A model generated the notes under the pieces. The model had not been told where the DNA came from, did no database searches, and saw nothing but the letters and a program-made list of their open reading frames with translations. The translations under genes were made by a program, and so were the position numbers. Shown here piece after piece: positions 1-10,992 of a DNA stretch of 64,000 bases. The stretch is from Pararge aegeria (lineage: Eukaryota > Arthropoda > Insecta > Lepidoptera > Nymphalidae), in NCBI RefSeq assembly GCF_905163445.1, contig NC_053187.1:17531001-17595000 (forward strand), in the 5' to 3' direction. The stretch's first letter is position 1. The number at the start of each line of letters is the position of its first letter.

Positions 1-404
1 TATTCTAAAATAGGTAAGTAGATTCGATACGCGATTCTCTTGTGTAAAGTGAATGTTTAAATTTAAGTGGTTGTATTGATTGTTATGCGTCTAGTTATTT
101 ATTTTTTTGCGCCAGAAGCGCAAAGCCAAAAATAAACATCATGTAATAGAAAAACTACCATGTAACAGAATCACTAAGAGATGAGGATGAGCGCGATTTG
201 TAAGGAGTTGAGTACCAGAGACTTCAAGGGAGGAAACGGTGGCTCAGACTTTGATTCAGGGTGACGTTGGATAGTTTGGGTTAGTTGGACTAGTGTTTCA
301 TCTTTTTTCCGGCGTGTAGCCACGGATGAAAGGGACCCATGTTCGCAAGAGGTCAGAATACTGGAGTCTCGTATCCGCCGTTGAAGTCTGGTGCGTCAGG
401 GCTT
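1..404. other. Unassigned intergenic sequence
   Basis: No gene or recognisable repeat. Bases about 200-400 are less AT-rich than their surroundings and could be an old transposon fragment, but no conserved protein reads through in any frame. Confidence 0.3.
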
Positions 405-419
405 GGGATATGTTATAAG

Positions 420-590
420 GTTTACTTAAAAATTATTTATTGTAAAGTCAATATCTCTTGAGGATGCTCTTTTTGTAGCGAAACATGCAAAGTGCACGTT
501 TCGCTACGAAAAGATCAAAGTTCTGTTTAGTGTGGAGTAAAAGATTCCTCCTTTTCGCGGAGTATAGCGAATTATGCTTAATTATTAAGG
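420..590 (+). repeat. Dispersed repeat family D copy
   Basis: It shares segments such as GAGGATGCTC, GCGAAAC and TTTTCGCGGAGTATAGC with copies near 55.2, 60.8, 51.4 and 38.6 kb. The family does not code for protein as far as visible and its class is unknown. In this copy the GTAGCGAAAC/GTTTCGCTAC segment forms a short hairpin. Confidence 0.55.
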
Positions 591-794
591 TTTTTCCAAC
601 GCTTTTCAACGGTTTTAAGCAGAAGGGTCCGGGTTCTTATAATCTTAATTTCCTTTTGTCTTGTCTATTGGGGAGGCTTCCGTTGTAGTTAGTCACCATT
701 TACACAAAAAAAATTGTGTTCCGATAACCGATTAGGAGTACGGAACACTAATTCTTTGGTTATGTCTTTGACAAATAATTGCCATACTATTAGT

Positions 795-846
795 CTGCAC
801 CATCATCACTACATGACATTGCAGTCAGGGACTAACTTGTAGGTGA
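795..846 (+). repeat. Fragment of dispersed repeat family C
   Basis: The words 'catcatcact', 'attgcagtca' and 'gactaacttgtag' match the head of the family C element seen on the minus strand at 15.4 kb and on the plus strand at 54.0 kb. Confidence 0.45.
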
Positions 847-1744
847 ATAAAACAAAAAGGGTTTGTGTGTTTTTTAACTTTATTCAGCTCAAACACTTCA
901 CCCGTCTTTATGAAATTTGGCACATATATTCTCTTTCTTCCGGTAAAATAAATGCAACCCGCGTAGTTTAAAAAACAAATGAAAAAAAATGCGGAGGATG
1001 AATTGGCCAACGGCCACCATAATTTAACAAAAAACACTGTAAAACATTTTGTATCGCAATACATCTCAAGCACAAACCTGTCATCGATAAAAAATAAACT
1101 TATTGACTCACAAGCTCCGTTTTACGAGTGCTACAATTTATAGTGGATACATTTTTTACTTTATTTTCACATTACCTTTTACATTTTGTTAGAAATATGT
1201 TGTGTTGCTCTGTATTGCCACATGTAAGTAAAGCCGTTCACCTTTGAAGGTAAAACCTAAAACGGAGCACTGAAACGCGTGTAGGTGCTAACCGTTCAAT
1301 CTGTTTCTACTTTCTTAATCCATATCTATACTTATAAAACCAAGAGGAAATATGTTTTGGTTGGTTTGTTTTTACTGAAATACTGGATCGATATTAACCA
1401 TTTTTTCACCAATGGAAAGCTTAATTATCACGGAGTAGCAAAGGCTATATATAGTCTAATGTCTTTTAATCCATATTAGAGATTGTTAAGAAAATGTAAT
1501 AATGTGACCGAAAGTATTAATATTTCAACTATAAATTATTTCTTTGGGATACGCTTAGATAACTATTGATGATACATAAAAATTATGTACAACGTGATTA
1601 GCGTACAATAAATCCGCAAGAAAGTATGTCTAGCTAAATGTTCGTATATAATGTCGTTCTACGAATTCCTCCTGGATTCAGCTACATAGCCTTTAAGTGA
1701 GAAGTCAGAGATTCTATTTCGATCTTGGTCAAATATAGGAATGG
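847..1744. other. Unassigned AT-rich stretch
   Basis: No gene is seen; the short frames here have no recognisable domain. The segment ATGAAATTTGGCACATATAT near 909 resembles a phrase common in Helitron-like or LINE debris of Lepidoptera and recurs near 61.88 kb. Confidence 0.3.
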
Positions 1745-1850
1745 TGGATGATTTGGTCGGAGGCTTCGGCGGTGGCTTATTACCACAGTTCAGACAAACA
1801 AGTATCGCCAAGCGATTTAGCGCGAACGAACAGATATAACAAGCCCCCTC
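1745..1850 (+). repeat. Family C repeat fragment
   Basis: GGAGGCTTCGG followed by GGTGGCTTATTACCAC and GCCAAGCGATTTAGCG is a diverged copy of the block found reversed at 50.4 and 57.2 kb. The frame through it (1748-2008) is incidental. Confidence 0.5.
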
Positions 1851-3218
1851 CTAGCAAACTAGCCCCCCACCATAACCAATGGTGTACCCAGCTTCTAGTC
1901 AGGGGCTGTTTTTTTGTCTGTCTCTATCTTGGCCGCCATATATTTTTAAGAGAGTTCATAAGTTTTCTGCGGCAGATAGCTGCCCTCCCCTGGCAGAGTC
2001 GAACTTGAAATAAATAAGAAGAAGAGGTAAATTGGTTGTGAAGACAACATGTATCATGAGCTTGTAAGACGAAAGTGCCCCGGTACACGAGCATCCTTTG
2101 GTACATCAAGCGTGATCGCAAGGACAGCTGTTATCACCTCATATCTTTATCCGACACTTACTCCGCAACTTCGTCCACTTATGAGTGAACCTGAAAAGTT
2201 AAACATATTTTTTTGTACTTGTTCAGACGAACAATTCCGTGATATATTATTTTGGTGTGTGTGAACCGTTAACGCAAAGCTCGCATCGGAATCTCTCAAA
2301 AGGAACGTTTTTTCTCGTTTTTGCAAAATTTCTCATTTATTCGCTTCGATTGGTTGTGGCGTGATATTATATAGCCTTTCTCAATAAATGTACTATCCGA
2401 TATAAAAATATTTTTACAACAAATGGACTGACGCAAAAATAAAAGTTGATCTAGTGCCACAATGAGGTAATCTATGAGATTACATGATTATGTTGCACTT
2501 TTGTGCTTCGCTTGTGTTCTAGGTCTCACGACATCTAGGTCTTATTGAACAAGCTGGTGAAGTTTGTATGTATGTACACCAGTTTGTTCAATGTTTCTTG
2601 GATGAATTGATTATTTTTTTCTTCATTTCGTAATACTCTACTCTGTGAGCTTCCTATCATCGGTTAAAGCAGTATTCTATGTAGAAAAAATAACCAACTT
2701 GAATAGCCAGATTTCATTTGATTGGCAAGAGTTGAATAAACATATCTCACAAACATAAAGCCATCAAATTCGAGGATTTTAACGAGATCCCTTTATCAAA
2801 TCCTGACGTGGTGACAAATGGGATCACCTCGAAGATATACCCTTTCAAACGAATTTCGAAATGTGATCAAACTCGGCTTGAGTTGAGTTAAGGAAAAATA
2901 GGGTACAATATTATTTATTATTCAGTCATACGTTTTTTTTTAATGCTTCAAATAATTAATTAGTACCGAATATGGTATGGCAATTTGATAAAAATGGGAC
3001 TTATGTTTTTTTTTCTTTCTGACGGTATTGGTGAGAATACAACTAGTAAAGTAAAGCCGACTGAAAACTAGGCTTTGTGTAATCGTTAAGCAAACTATGT
3101 TGACACGAATTACAATGGCTCTGAGTTGGTTTACACACAAATGTTTAACGGAGCGAGCTAAGGAACAAGCTGTATCGAGTTTAAAGGCCCGATATTGTTG
3201 ATGACATAAATTCAAAAT
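1851..3218. other. Unassigned intergenic stretch with one hairpin
   Basis: No gene is seen. It holds a 16-bp inverted repeat at 2544-2592. Several 60-90 residue frames are present but lack conserved motifs. Confidence 0.3.
2544..2592. repeat. 16-bp inverted repeat
   Basis: The arm ATTGAACAAGCTGGTG pairs with CACCAGTTTGTTCAAT with one mismatch around a 17-base spacer. Confidence 0.7.
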
Positions 3219-3640
3219 TCAAATCAAAATTCGAAAACGTTTTATTCATGTAGACCTTATCACAGGCACTTATGAATCGTTTCTACATTTACTATGTTAC
3301 CATTCATGTTAGGTGATAGTGGTAACTACATTCGTTAACTTAAAACTAAAGCTGGGAGGGTTCCAAACGCGCCCTGCTCTAATAAGAGCCCACAACAAAC
3401 TAAGCCGGGTTTATTTTTGTTAACTCATAGATAAATTCATATTCAGCTTTTGAAGTTAAAACTTTTCATACTCAAGCTTTTATCAGTCATGTAATATTTC
3501 ATATTATAATAGGATTTTTCTGTAAACTTACGTTTTTATAAACTTATTGAGTGACATATCAAGGATTTCCTGGTAATTTGTTATAAAATGATATACAATT
3601 ACCCTTAAACGAATTACTTATTAATTTAATGCAGCCTAGT
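3219..3640 (-). mobile_element. Non-LTR retrotransposon 3' end (LINE family L)
   Basis: Read on the minus strand it carries the degenerate end of a LINE ORF2, then a 3' UTR with GGCTAAGTTTG-like, GGGCTC and CAGCTTTAGTTTTAAGTTAA segments, and a tail of AATAAAACG plus GAATTTTGATTTGAATT. Copies lie at 12.5, 39.6, 45.6 and 47.6 kb. It is 5' truncated, as is usual for LINE insertions. Confidence 0.7.
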
Positions 3641-3864
3641 AAACTGCAGGTTTATTTTTACTTCTAATATTAAAGTTGTTACAGTCCACTTTCTTTAAAA
3701 ATGTTGTTATATTTTTATGTACATAAATTTAAATTATATATATGTATTGATAATGCACCGACATAATTTTAACTTCTTTTAAATTATCTTTCAAAGACTT
3801 TCTTGGGCCCATCTTATATATTGCATTTGGTTCATAGTGGCAGTTTGTCTAACGGCAACAACAC

Positions 3865-4130
3865 GTTAGTGACAATAACCGGGATCCATGGCTTAAAGTG
3901 TTCTGCGAGCCAAGGTGGTATATACCGGCCATATCGTAAGAATTGTTAACAGAAAAATCCCAATACCGATAAAATTTTGGCTTGACCCAGGAATCAAACC
4001 CATTATCATTACTCAACTTGTTATCCACTAGGTATCCGGTCCCGTTAAACTTTTGGGTTGGTAGGCAATTATGGTTTGTAGACCAACCCAATTTTAACAA
4101 CTTTGTGATCGAAACCCAACGACATGATCT
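3865..4130 (-). repeat. Dispersed repeat family E, diverged
   Basis: 'ccgggatccatggctta' and 'agtgttctgcgagcc', followed by a B-box-like 'aggaatcaaaccc', resemble the blocks at 44.64 and 59.6 kb. It is probably a tRNA-headed SINE relative in reverse orientation. Confidence 0.4.
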
Positions 4131-4299
4131 TTAAAGATCCGTGACGTAACGTTTACGAAACTGACCACGGGCCGTAGGTTACTGTAGTCAGACAAATTCG
4201 CAATTATTTGCGACACTTCGATACAGTGCTTCGCTCCATTGACTACGGTTTGTGACGAATTTGATCACTTGTAATCTTTTCAAGCGGTAATAGCCAAAT

Positions 4300-4400
4300 G
4301 GTTAGTGGACTTCGGTCGTGCCTAGTAACCACCCTACCAAACACGTGACAAAGACGTACCGCTAAGTCAAGAAACACTAAATTGTTTCTGATGTACCGAT
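4300..4400 (+). repeat. Family C repeat fragment
   Basis: GGACTTCGGTCGTGCCTAGT, ACCACCCTACC and GACGTACCGCTAAG are recognisable pieces of the family C consensus shared by copies in this window. Confidence 0.5.
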
Positions 4401-4404
4401 AAAA

Positions 4405-4540
4405 AATCGATCAGCAGAGCTAGCAAAGGCAGGAGACAAAAATTATATGCCCTGACAAAGGATATAATTAGCGGGTCCACCTGCTAATTATATCCACGAT
4501 GTTTTCCTTCACCGTTAAAGCAAGTGATATTTAATTGTTT
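4405..4540. repeat. Palindromic element with SINE B tail
   Basis: GGCAGGAGACAAAAATTATA precedes an inverted repeat (4458-4493: GGATATAATTAGCGGG against CCTGCTAATTATATCC, one mismatch). The SINE B words 'gatgttttccttcaccgtt' and 'aagcaagtgatattt' follow immediately. A related palindromic block occurs at 43.69 kb. Confidence 0.5.
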
Positions 4541-5269
4541 ATAGATTAAATTATTAAAATAATATATTTTTTTTTTAATTTGGTAACTATAACCCATCTA
4601 CACTATTACATAACAGAATAATTAAAAACTTAACTAATTGACTTACATGAAATATTAATATTCAATAAACAAAAGTTACAAATTAGAATCTCTGCCTCCA
4701 GGCAGCCGTACGTGGAGTTTAATATAAAGCTTGTAAATCGGAGACTCGTATCTATTTATTAATGCTTTCAGAATGCTGTTACTACTTACCCACGTTATTT
4801 TCATCAAGGATGCTATTCGTGTTCTTCCGATGGCAAAAAAGTCATCAGTATAAGCCCTGACGAACATTTCTTATGCACTACAATAACGGGGTAAGCCCAA
4901 CAGCATTCTGAAACCATCATTATACTGAACTCGTAAATATCACTGTCGGTTTCGGTATTGGCCCATAATACGTATTAATTGTATAGCAATTGCCTCACGC
5001 CGTATTAGATTATTAAAATATAGACGAGTAACAATAAGATTAATCGTATCGATATAATTTCAAAGCGTGACATAAATAGCTTTATAATTTAAATGCCATA
5101 GTTAAATGTTCACGAGTGTGATTAACAGTTAGATCGATAAAAGCAAAGCAAAACTATTTTAATTAACGTAATCTTTTAATGAAAATAATTATTCATTACA
5201 TTACCTAACTTTTTAATTTAATTAATTTGCTGGCTAAAAACTAAATTATGTTTTTATTTTTATTAATTA
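4541..5269. other. Unassigned AT-rich stretch
   Basis: No gene or classified repeat is seen. A minus-strand frame at 4676-4867 has no recognisable domain. Confidence 0.3.
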
Positions 5270-5925
5270 ATTTGCTATAAACCGCGAGAACCTGACAAAA
5301 TCTGGTAAGTTATAGCAATTGTGCATTGTAAAGTTAACATTAACTGGTGGTGCTCCGATGTCAGAGCAAAACCTTGCGTAGAAAGTGCATTTTGGAAGAT
5401 CAACGTTGTATATAAAGATTGAAGAAACAATAAATACCAGGCACGGTGCAGATGTGTCTGGCTTTCGCAGATATTAACAAATAAAGCTAAATGTTCATTG
5501 CATACCGTAAAACTCAACAATTTAACACCTCCTTCTATCCAATATTTGAAAATTACTGAATAAACCAGCGTAGCAATAGGTGTGCTTTCGCGCTCTGACA
5601 TTTGAAACGTGAATTGTGACAGAACACTGCAAAATTATTCAGACTTTATATATACGGCACGCAGACCTAATTTGGAAAGTTTATTAATAATGCCTAAAAT
5701 TAGAAACATAAATATCAGTCACCGTGCAGATGTGCCTGGCTTTCGCAGATAATATCAAATTAAGCTACATGTTCAATGCCTACCGTAAAACTGCACAATT
5801 AACACCTCCTTCTATCCAATATTTGAAAATTACTGAATAAACGAGCGTAGCAAGAGGTGTGCTTTCACACTCTGACATTATAAACGTGAATTGTGACAAA
5901 ACACTGCAAAAACTTTATTTATACG
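5270..5925 (-). repeat. Family D repeat with internal tandem duplication
   Basis: The block at about 5447-5650 is repeated at about 5719-5923. Shared words include GTGCAGATGTG, CTGGCTTTCGCAGATA, CACCTCCTTCTATCCAATAT, CTCTGACATT and ACACTGCAAAA. The unduplicated part matches family D in reverse. A minus-strand frame (5275-5601) crosses it without any known domain. Confidence 0.65.
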
Positions 5926-6836
5926 CAAGTTTATTAATAATGCATACAATATAAAACAATAAATAATTAATAAAGATTAATTATTTATTGTAATAAAGTT
6001 GAGCAAAAAGACCGAAAAACACGTTTTTTTAAGATTCAACTCAAAGCATAATAGCATAGTGTTTATTGCATAAATATATGGACTTCTGCAAAGTAACATA
6101 TATTATCTGAAAAAATATATCAGCATATAAATAAAGTGAACGAGCCTATGGAAAAATAACTAAAGAAGTTTAACTTCTTAAATAACCATCTATAAATCTA
6201 TTTATAATAACTGAAGGACAATGCGTAGCATTAATGAAAACTAAGAAAGATATCGCGTCTTCTTACGATCATTTACAAAATCACAAGTTACCGTACAATT
6301 TTATAATATTCGTTAATTAATACATATTCAGTGCCCTTGTTTGTATTACTTTATAAACATACTGCCCGCGACTACTTCTACTTTTACCACATTTGTTTTT
6401 CTAGCATATCATACGTATTACATACTTCATTCATTCATTCATATCCTTAAGTCTTGTATACTGTTTTTGAAAGAACTTAGCAATTAAGTTTTCTTTAGGT
6501 GTAGTCCTTCCATTTTTCAAACTTGCGTTTACTTCTACTTTAAATGTCTGTTTGGATTAAATAAACTGCTTTATGAACACTCATGATAATAATCTTATTG
6601 TATAAATAAGAATTGATACTGCAATTTTGTCTAATTGCGATTTAATACAATTTTAGAACTCAAAAGCTGCCATTCTGACTTAATTATTACATTTCCTCAC
6701 AGACTTTTGTATCTAATAATAAGTATGTATGTATTTCATAGGAAAGGAAAATAATATGAAATTCTGTAATATACGAGCCTATTGGGTACAAAAACAAAAA
6801 AAACAAAAATTTTTACTCTTTATAACATTAGTGAAC
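5926..6836. other. Unassigned AT-rich stretch
   Basis: No gene is seen. It contains a short (CATT)n run near 6423-6444. Confidence 0.3.
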
Positions 6837-6908
6837 TTAAGTCAACTTAAATGAATTTAAATATTGCTGATTATTCAGCAATATTTAAATCCATTTAAGT
6901 TGACTTAA
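6837..6908. repeat. 34-bp near-perfect inverted repeat
   Basis: Two 34-base arms (6837-6870 and 6875-6908) are reverse complements with one mismatch, separated by the 4-base loop TTAT. The outer ends read TTAAGTCAACTTAAAT. It may be a small foldback element or a hairpin-forming locus; no target duplication was recognised. Confidence 0.85.
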
Positions 6909-7285
6909 CATAATTGCATGTGCTGCAACCACCGAACGTGTGGATGAAACTTTATAAATAAACACTCATTAAAATCATTGTTATTTTATATTAACCTTCT
7001 GTGTCTGACGCTGACAACAATTGTCTTTGTTATTTTCTTTCTAGAACTCTCCACGTTATATATTTTTTCTCTATCATGTAACGAAGTAACGAAATGCGCA
7101 TGACGTATCTTTGAATATTTACTTAAAAAATTTAAAAACTAATGGAATTTCCGATTCACTTCAATTCGAGATCTCTTCACAAAAATTCGATTTTTGTAAA
7201 GAGATTTAAATCACGTGTAGTTTAAGTTGAATTTTGGGTACCATGCCCATAAGTGAACTGTTAGACGGCTTATATTTATTGTAAA
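6909..7285. other. Unassigned AT-rich stretch
   Basis: No gene is seen. Near 7180-7204 a short imperfect hairpin forms from TCTTCACAAAAATCGA-like and TTTTTGTAAAGAGA segments. Confidence 0.3.
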
Positions 7286-7475
7286 CTAGCTGTTCCGGCA
7301 AACTTCGTACCGCGGATATTTTTTTTATTTTATGAATGTTATGTTTTAATACTTATTATCCTATTCCGGTCTTAGAGGAATCCAAAAAATCAAATATCAT
7401 TAAAATTGGTCCAACCATTCTTGAGTTATAAATGGTGTAACTAACATAACTTTCTTTTATGTATATAGATATTAA
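7286..7475 (-). mobile_element. Helitron-like non-autonomous fragment (tentative)
   Basis: It begins on the plus strand with ACTAGCTGTTCCGGCAAACT. On the minus strand the element therefore ends in CTAG followed by T, the 3' end expected of Helitrons. The interior 'aaattggtccaaccattctt' is a common lepidopteran dispersed phrase. It has no coding capacity. Confidence 0.5.
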
Positions 7476-7586
7476 TGCTAGTTTGTATTATGTTTTCTAA
7501 TTGGAATTACATGTATGCCTACTGAACTGAAAATATTGTTTAAATTGCTTATTTTTGTATAAAAATGGGGTGTAGTTTTTAAAATG

Positions 7587-7815
7587 AACTGGCGCAGTGG
7601 GCAGCAACCCTGCTTTCTGAGTCCATGGCCGTGGGTTCGATTCCCACAACTGGAACATGTTTGTGTGATGAACATGAATGTTTTTCAGTGTCCGGGTGTT
7701 TATCTGTATAACTATTTATGTATATAATAAATAAAAATATTCATCTAAGTACCCATAACACAAGCTACGCTTACTTTGGGGCTAGATGGCGAAGTGTATA
7801 GTCGCAGTATATATT
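7587..7815 (+). mobile_element. tRNA-derived SINE A (Metulj-like)
   Basis: The tRNA-like head (GGCGCAGTGGGCAGC and B box GGTTCGATTCCC) is followed by the family body TGTTTGTGTGATGAACATGA, CATAACACAAGCTACGC and GGGGCTAGATGGCG. The name rests on recall of nymphalid Metulj SINEs. Frames across the head are incidental. Confidence 0.85.
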
Positions 7816-8444
7816 AAAAGAAAAAAAATGTGAAGCTCAAAAAATAACTGTTTTGTTTAGGTTTAGTCCTTAATATTTTAAGTGAGGGGGTTGTTGCTGT
7901 ACGCTGAGGAGTGGTTACAGGACCAATAATTACATTAATTTCACAAAATTTTGGCAAAATTAAACTTATATCAAGAATTTTGGTATGGCGGTTATAAATA
8001 AAAATCCTTTTGCTTTTCGAGATTAAAAGTTATCTTTATTTTAATCCCAAGTATCAGCTATAAATGAACTGAATTGCATTCTTATCCGTTCAGTAGTTTT
8101 AACTGACATACAGACAAACAGACCCACAGACAAAATGACAAGAATTTCAAAAGTTGCATTTTTACGTTCTAGTGCTTATTTCTAACGTCTCCCAGTTACC
8201 TATTTGCAAAAATCTTTAATGTATAGGCACGGCTAGTCGACGATATTATATATTACTTGATATTGTCTTTGTTACACTTGTCTGTGCAATGTCACTTATG
8301 CTAATGATTCCGTGATCCGTGTTTTATCCTATAATACTGTGAAATTACTTAAAATGTTAAGTAAAATATAATAAATAAAGAGTGAAGAATAAAAGTGTTT
8401 AATATCAAACCTCTAACTTCACAAATCTTGTTAAAATATTATAA
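7816..8444. other. Unassigned, with a LINE-like or Helitron-like phrase
   Basis: No gene is seen. Near 8040-8170 the run 'cagtagttttaactgacata' and 'cagacaaacagacccacaga' is a frequent ending of lepidopteran dispersed repeats. Confidence 0.35.
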
Positions 8445-8700
8445 TAATAAAAATGCTTTATTCGCGTCATTGCTCAAAAATATATAGGTACAATCAACTA
8501 AGTCGCAGACAAATACGTTTAGGTAGGTCATGGTTGGTACAAAGAGTATAGCTTCTTGAATATAACCAATCAATTATTGGTCTTAAAAACTTTGCAGTCA
8601 CGTGATCCACATGTCCGTTAACGCTAGGTTGTACCTACCACGCAATTCTAGGAAGTAGGAAAACTACACTGCACCTAGTTGGGTTAAATAATATTACGTT
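8445..8700 (-). mobile_element. LINE 3' end fragment (tentative)
   Basis: The left edge AATAATAATAAAAATGCTTT looks like a reversed LINE tail. The remainder is non-coding and was not matched to another copy here. Confidence 0.3.
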
Positions 8701-8779
8701 ATATGAATACGCTATCAATTAGACTTGGTAGGGTGACAAAATGGTCCGGTATGATGACTGCGAACATAAGCAAGATATT

Positions 8780-9060
8780 GACGGTCGATTGGCGCAGTGG
8801 GCAGCGACCCTGCTTTCTGAGTCGAAGGCTGTGGGTTCGATTCCCACAACCGGAAAATGTTTGTGTGATGAACACGAATGTTTCTCAGTGTCTGGGTGTA
8901 TATCTGTATTTTATAAGTATTCATGTATATTATTCATAAAATTATTCATCAGTCTTCTTAGTACCCATAACACAAGCTCAAAGTCCCAAAGTAAGCGTTA
9001 CTTTGGGACTAGATGGCGATGTGTGTATTGTCGTAGTATATTTATTTATTTATTTATTTA
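8780..9060 (+). mobile_element. tRNA-derived SINE A, full length
   Basis: It starts GACGGTCGATTGGCGCAGTG, has B box GGTTCGATTCCC and the full body, and ends with (TTTA)n. A frame at 8741-9259 runs through it but shows only SINE-derived residues. Confidence 0.9.
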
Positions 9061-9077
9061 TATACCGAATCAATATT

Positions 9078-9380
9078 TCATCATCGTCATCGATATACAA
9101 AATATCAACCCATTAACGGCCCATTGCAGAGCACGGGTCTCGTCTCAGAATAAGAAGGGTTTATACTTTAGACCTTCCAACATGTGGGCCAAGAAATTGA
9201 TAGACTTCACAAGACAATATAGAGAACTCTCAGGGCATGCAGGTTTCCTTCACCGTTGAAGCAAGGGATATTAAAATTTCTTAAATCAAAAACGTACACA
9301 GTTCCGAAAAGTAAGAGATGCGTGCCGGGAATCGAACTCAGTTTCCCCGAGAAGGAAGCCGCAGTTTAAACCGTAACAGC
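9078..9380 (-). mobile_element. tRNA-derived SINE B
   Basis: On the minus strand it has B box GTTCGATTCCCGG, then the conserved body complementary to GGCATGCAGGTTTCC and CCTTCACCGTTGAAGCAAG, and a tail complementary to AATATCAACCCATTAACGG. This is the second abundant SINE in the window. Confidence 0.8.
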
Positions 9381-9596
9381 TCTATGTAGTAGTGTCACAT
9401 AAAAAGAGCGCTGATGTTGCTGCCGGAATTTTTGATGATAGTTAAGTATAAATTCAGTATTTACAAACAAATATCATACAGCAACGATATAAATTAATAT
9501 GTATAAAATTTTGAGCGAGAGTTTAAATGTTACTAACGTCTTAGTATGTTCACTTTTTGACAAAGGGCTAGCTAGACTCCTATTATAGAGGACAAC

Positions 9597-9740
9597 CAGT
9601 GGCGTGCACTTGGTTTCTTCCCAGGGTATGCATTCAGCAGGAAAATTGCATAAAACGGCAAAAATCCTCCTGCTATACGAGTTATATATCAATTTTAGGG
9701 TATGCCGTGCTTTTGTGCATGTATGAAATGCACGCCACTG
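9597..9740. mobile_element. hAT-type MITE (CAGTGGCG family), short form
   Basis: Its ends are CAGTGGCGTGCACTT and the complement of TGCACGCCACTG. It is flanked by a perfect 8-bp duplication, AGGACAAC, at 9589-9596 and 9741-9748. At 144 bp it is non-coding. The 8-bp duplication and CAGTG termini indicate mobilisation by a hAT transposase. Confidence 0.9.
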
Positions 9741-9748
9741 AGGACAAC

Positions 9749-10530
9749 AGAGTAAAAACCCACCATGCTGTTCCAATACAAGTAGGTACTCTTTCAGTAC
9801 TCTTTCAGTATATTTTTAATGGAAAACAGTGCATCCGCGAGCACACAATATAATAGTAAAGCGCTCTTTTTAGGTGACACGAAACCATTAATATACACAG
9901 CAAAATAAATAGACAGAGAACATAACAACACAGAATAAAAAAAAACAAATATTGCTCAGAATAAATATTTAAAGCCTTAAAAGTATAGGAGTGCGTTACA
10001 AAAGCCAAAGTCAAGTTTAAGACGTTGCCACACTCACCCCAAGGCCGTTGCAAGGTCGCGACGGAGCGGCAAAGCAAATTGGTCCAACGCTCGCTAACTA
10101 CTGAGAGCTTGGAGTCGTTCGGCGAGCGATTTCGCAACCCCGTGTGGTGGTGTCTTAACATTTCGTAGTGACTGTATCGGTAAGGGAGTTCTTATTTAGG
10201 GTTCCGTATGATGTATATGTATATTGAGCTCCGACCGTGCTTCCACATTATGTAATATACTTCCTGACTAAGCTTCTGTATACTATAAATATTTATGTGT
10301 ATTATTTAATTTATATTTTTTTATTATTTACCTTTTAAATTGTTATAATATGTAGATTTGTTCAAACAGGTTTAAAATAAACATGATACAAAGGGTATCA
10401 TCAGGAAGAAACTACCCTCTGTAACACAGGTTTTCATTCCGCAGAGGTTAGGGCATTCATCTCAATTTGTATTTTTAAACGGTTTTAGTTATTATTTTTA
10501 GAGAGAATAAATGATTTTTATTATTTAAAA
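9749..10530. other. Unassigned, with a GC-richer patch
   Basis: No gene is established. A minus-strand frame (9805-10161) covers a GC-richer patch at about 10020-10160 but its residues match no family I recognise. Confidence 0.3.
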
Positions 10531-10820
10531 AAAATTATCAGTCATCTTATTAATCATAACACAAGCTTGTAGCTCGTGTACTGGTCGTAGTCAGTGGCGT
10601 GCATTGAGGGTATGCACAGGGTATGCAGGTGATACAAAATTAAGAAAACCTCCAGTACGAGTTATAAAAAACTTAAGGATAGGCATTGCAAGAGTTATAA
10701 AAAGCCTACCCTTAAGTATTTATAACTCGTATTGGAGATTTTCTTAATTTTATATCATCTGCATACCCTGTGCATACCCTCTATGCACGCCACTGGTCGT
10801 AGTATATTTATTATTATTTA
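10530..10820 (+). mobile_element. SINE A tail interrupted by a MITE
   Basis: The segments CAGTCATCTTATTAATCATA and ACACAAGCTTGTAG resemble the SINE A tail. After the MITE at 10592-10795 the sequence resumes with GTCGTAGTATATTTATTATT, the normal SINE A 3' end. Confidence 0.6.
10592..10795. mobile_element. hAT-type MITE (CAGTGGCG family), long form
   Basis: This 204-bp element ends in CAGTGGCGTGCATTGAGGG and its complement. Perfect 8-bp duplications, GTCGTAGT, lie at 10584-10591 and 10796-10803. Most of its length is one imperfect palindrome (GTATGCACAGGGTATGCAG on the left, its complement on the right), so a transcript would fold into a hairpin. Confidence 0.92.
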
Positions 10821-10992
10821 CTAGCTGACCCGTGCAACTTCGTTGCACCAAATCGGTTATTACCGGAAAACACGAATAACAATTGAATGACATTTTCTAA
10901 AAATGAATCCTAGCTAGATCGATTTATCGCCCCCAAAACCCCCTGTATACTAAATTTCATGAAAAACGTTGGAGCCGATTCCGAGATTCCAA
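10821..10992 (-). mobile_element. Helitron-like non-autonomous element
   Basis: The minus strand ends GGGTCAGCTAG followed by T. The interior words 'gagattccaattatata', 'tttatcgccccc' and 'attaccggaaaacacgaata' match the cluster at 26.1-27.1 kb. Confidence 0.65.

Noticed and set aside
7587..7680. tRNA gene suggested by the B box GGTTCGATTCCC
   Set aside because: The same box recurs in over a dozen SINE A copies with the same non-tRNA body downstream, and no full cloverleaf forms. It is a SINE head.
8741..9259. 172-residue plus frame
   Set aside because: It runs from a SINE A head through its body into SINE B; the residues are repeat-derived and recur in other SINE frames.
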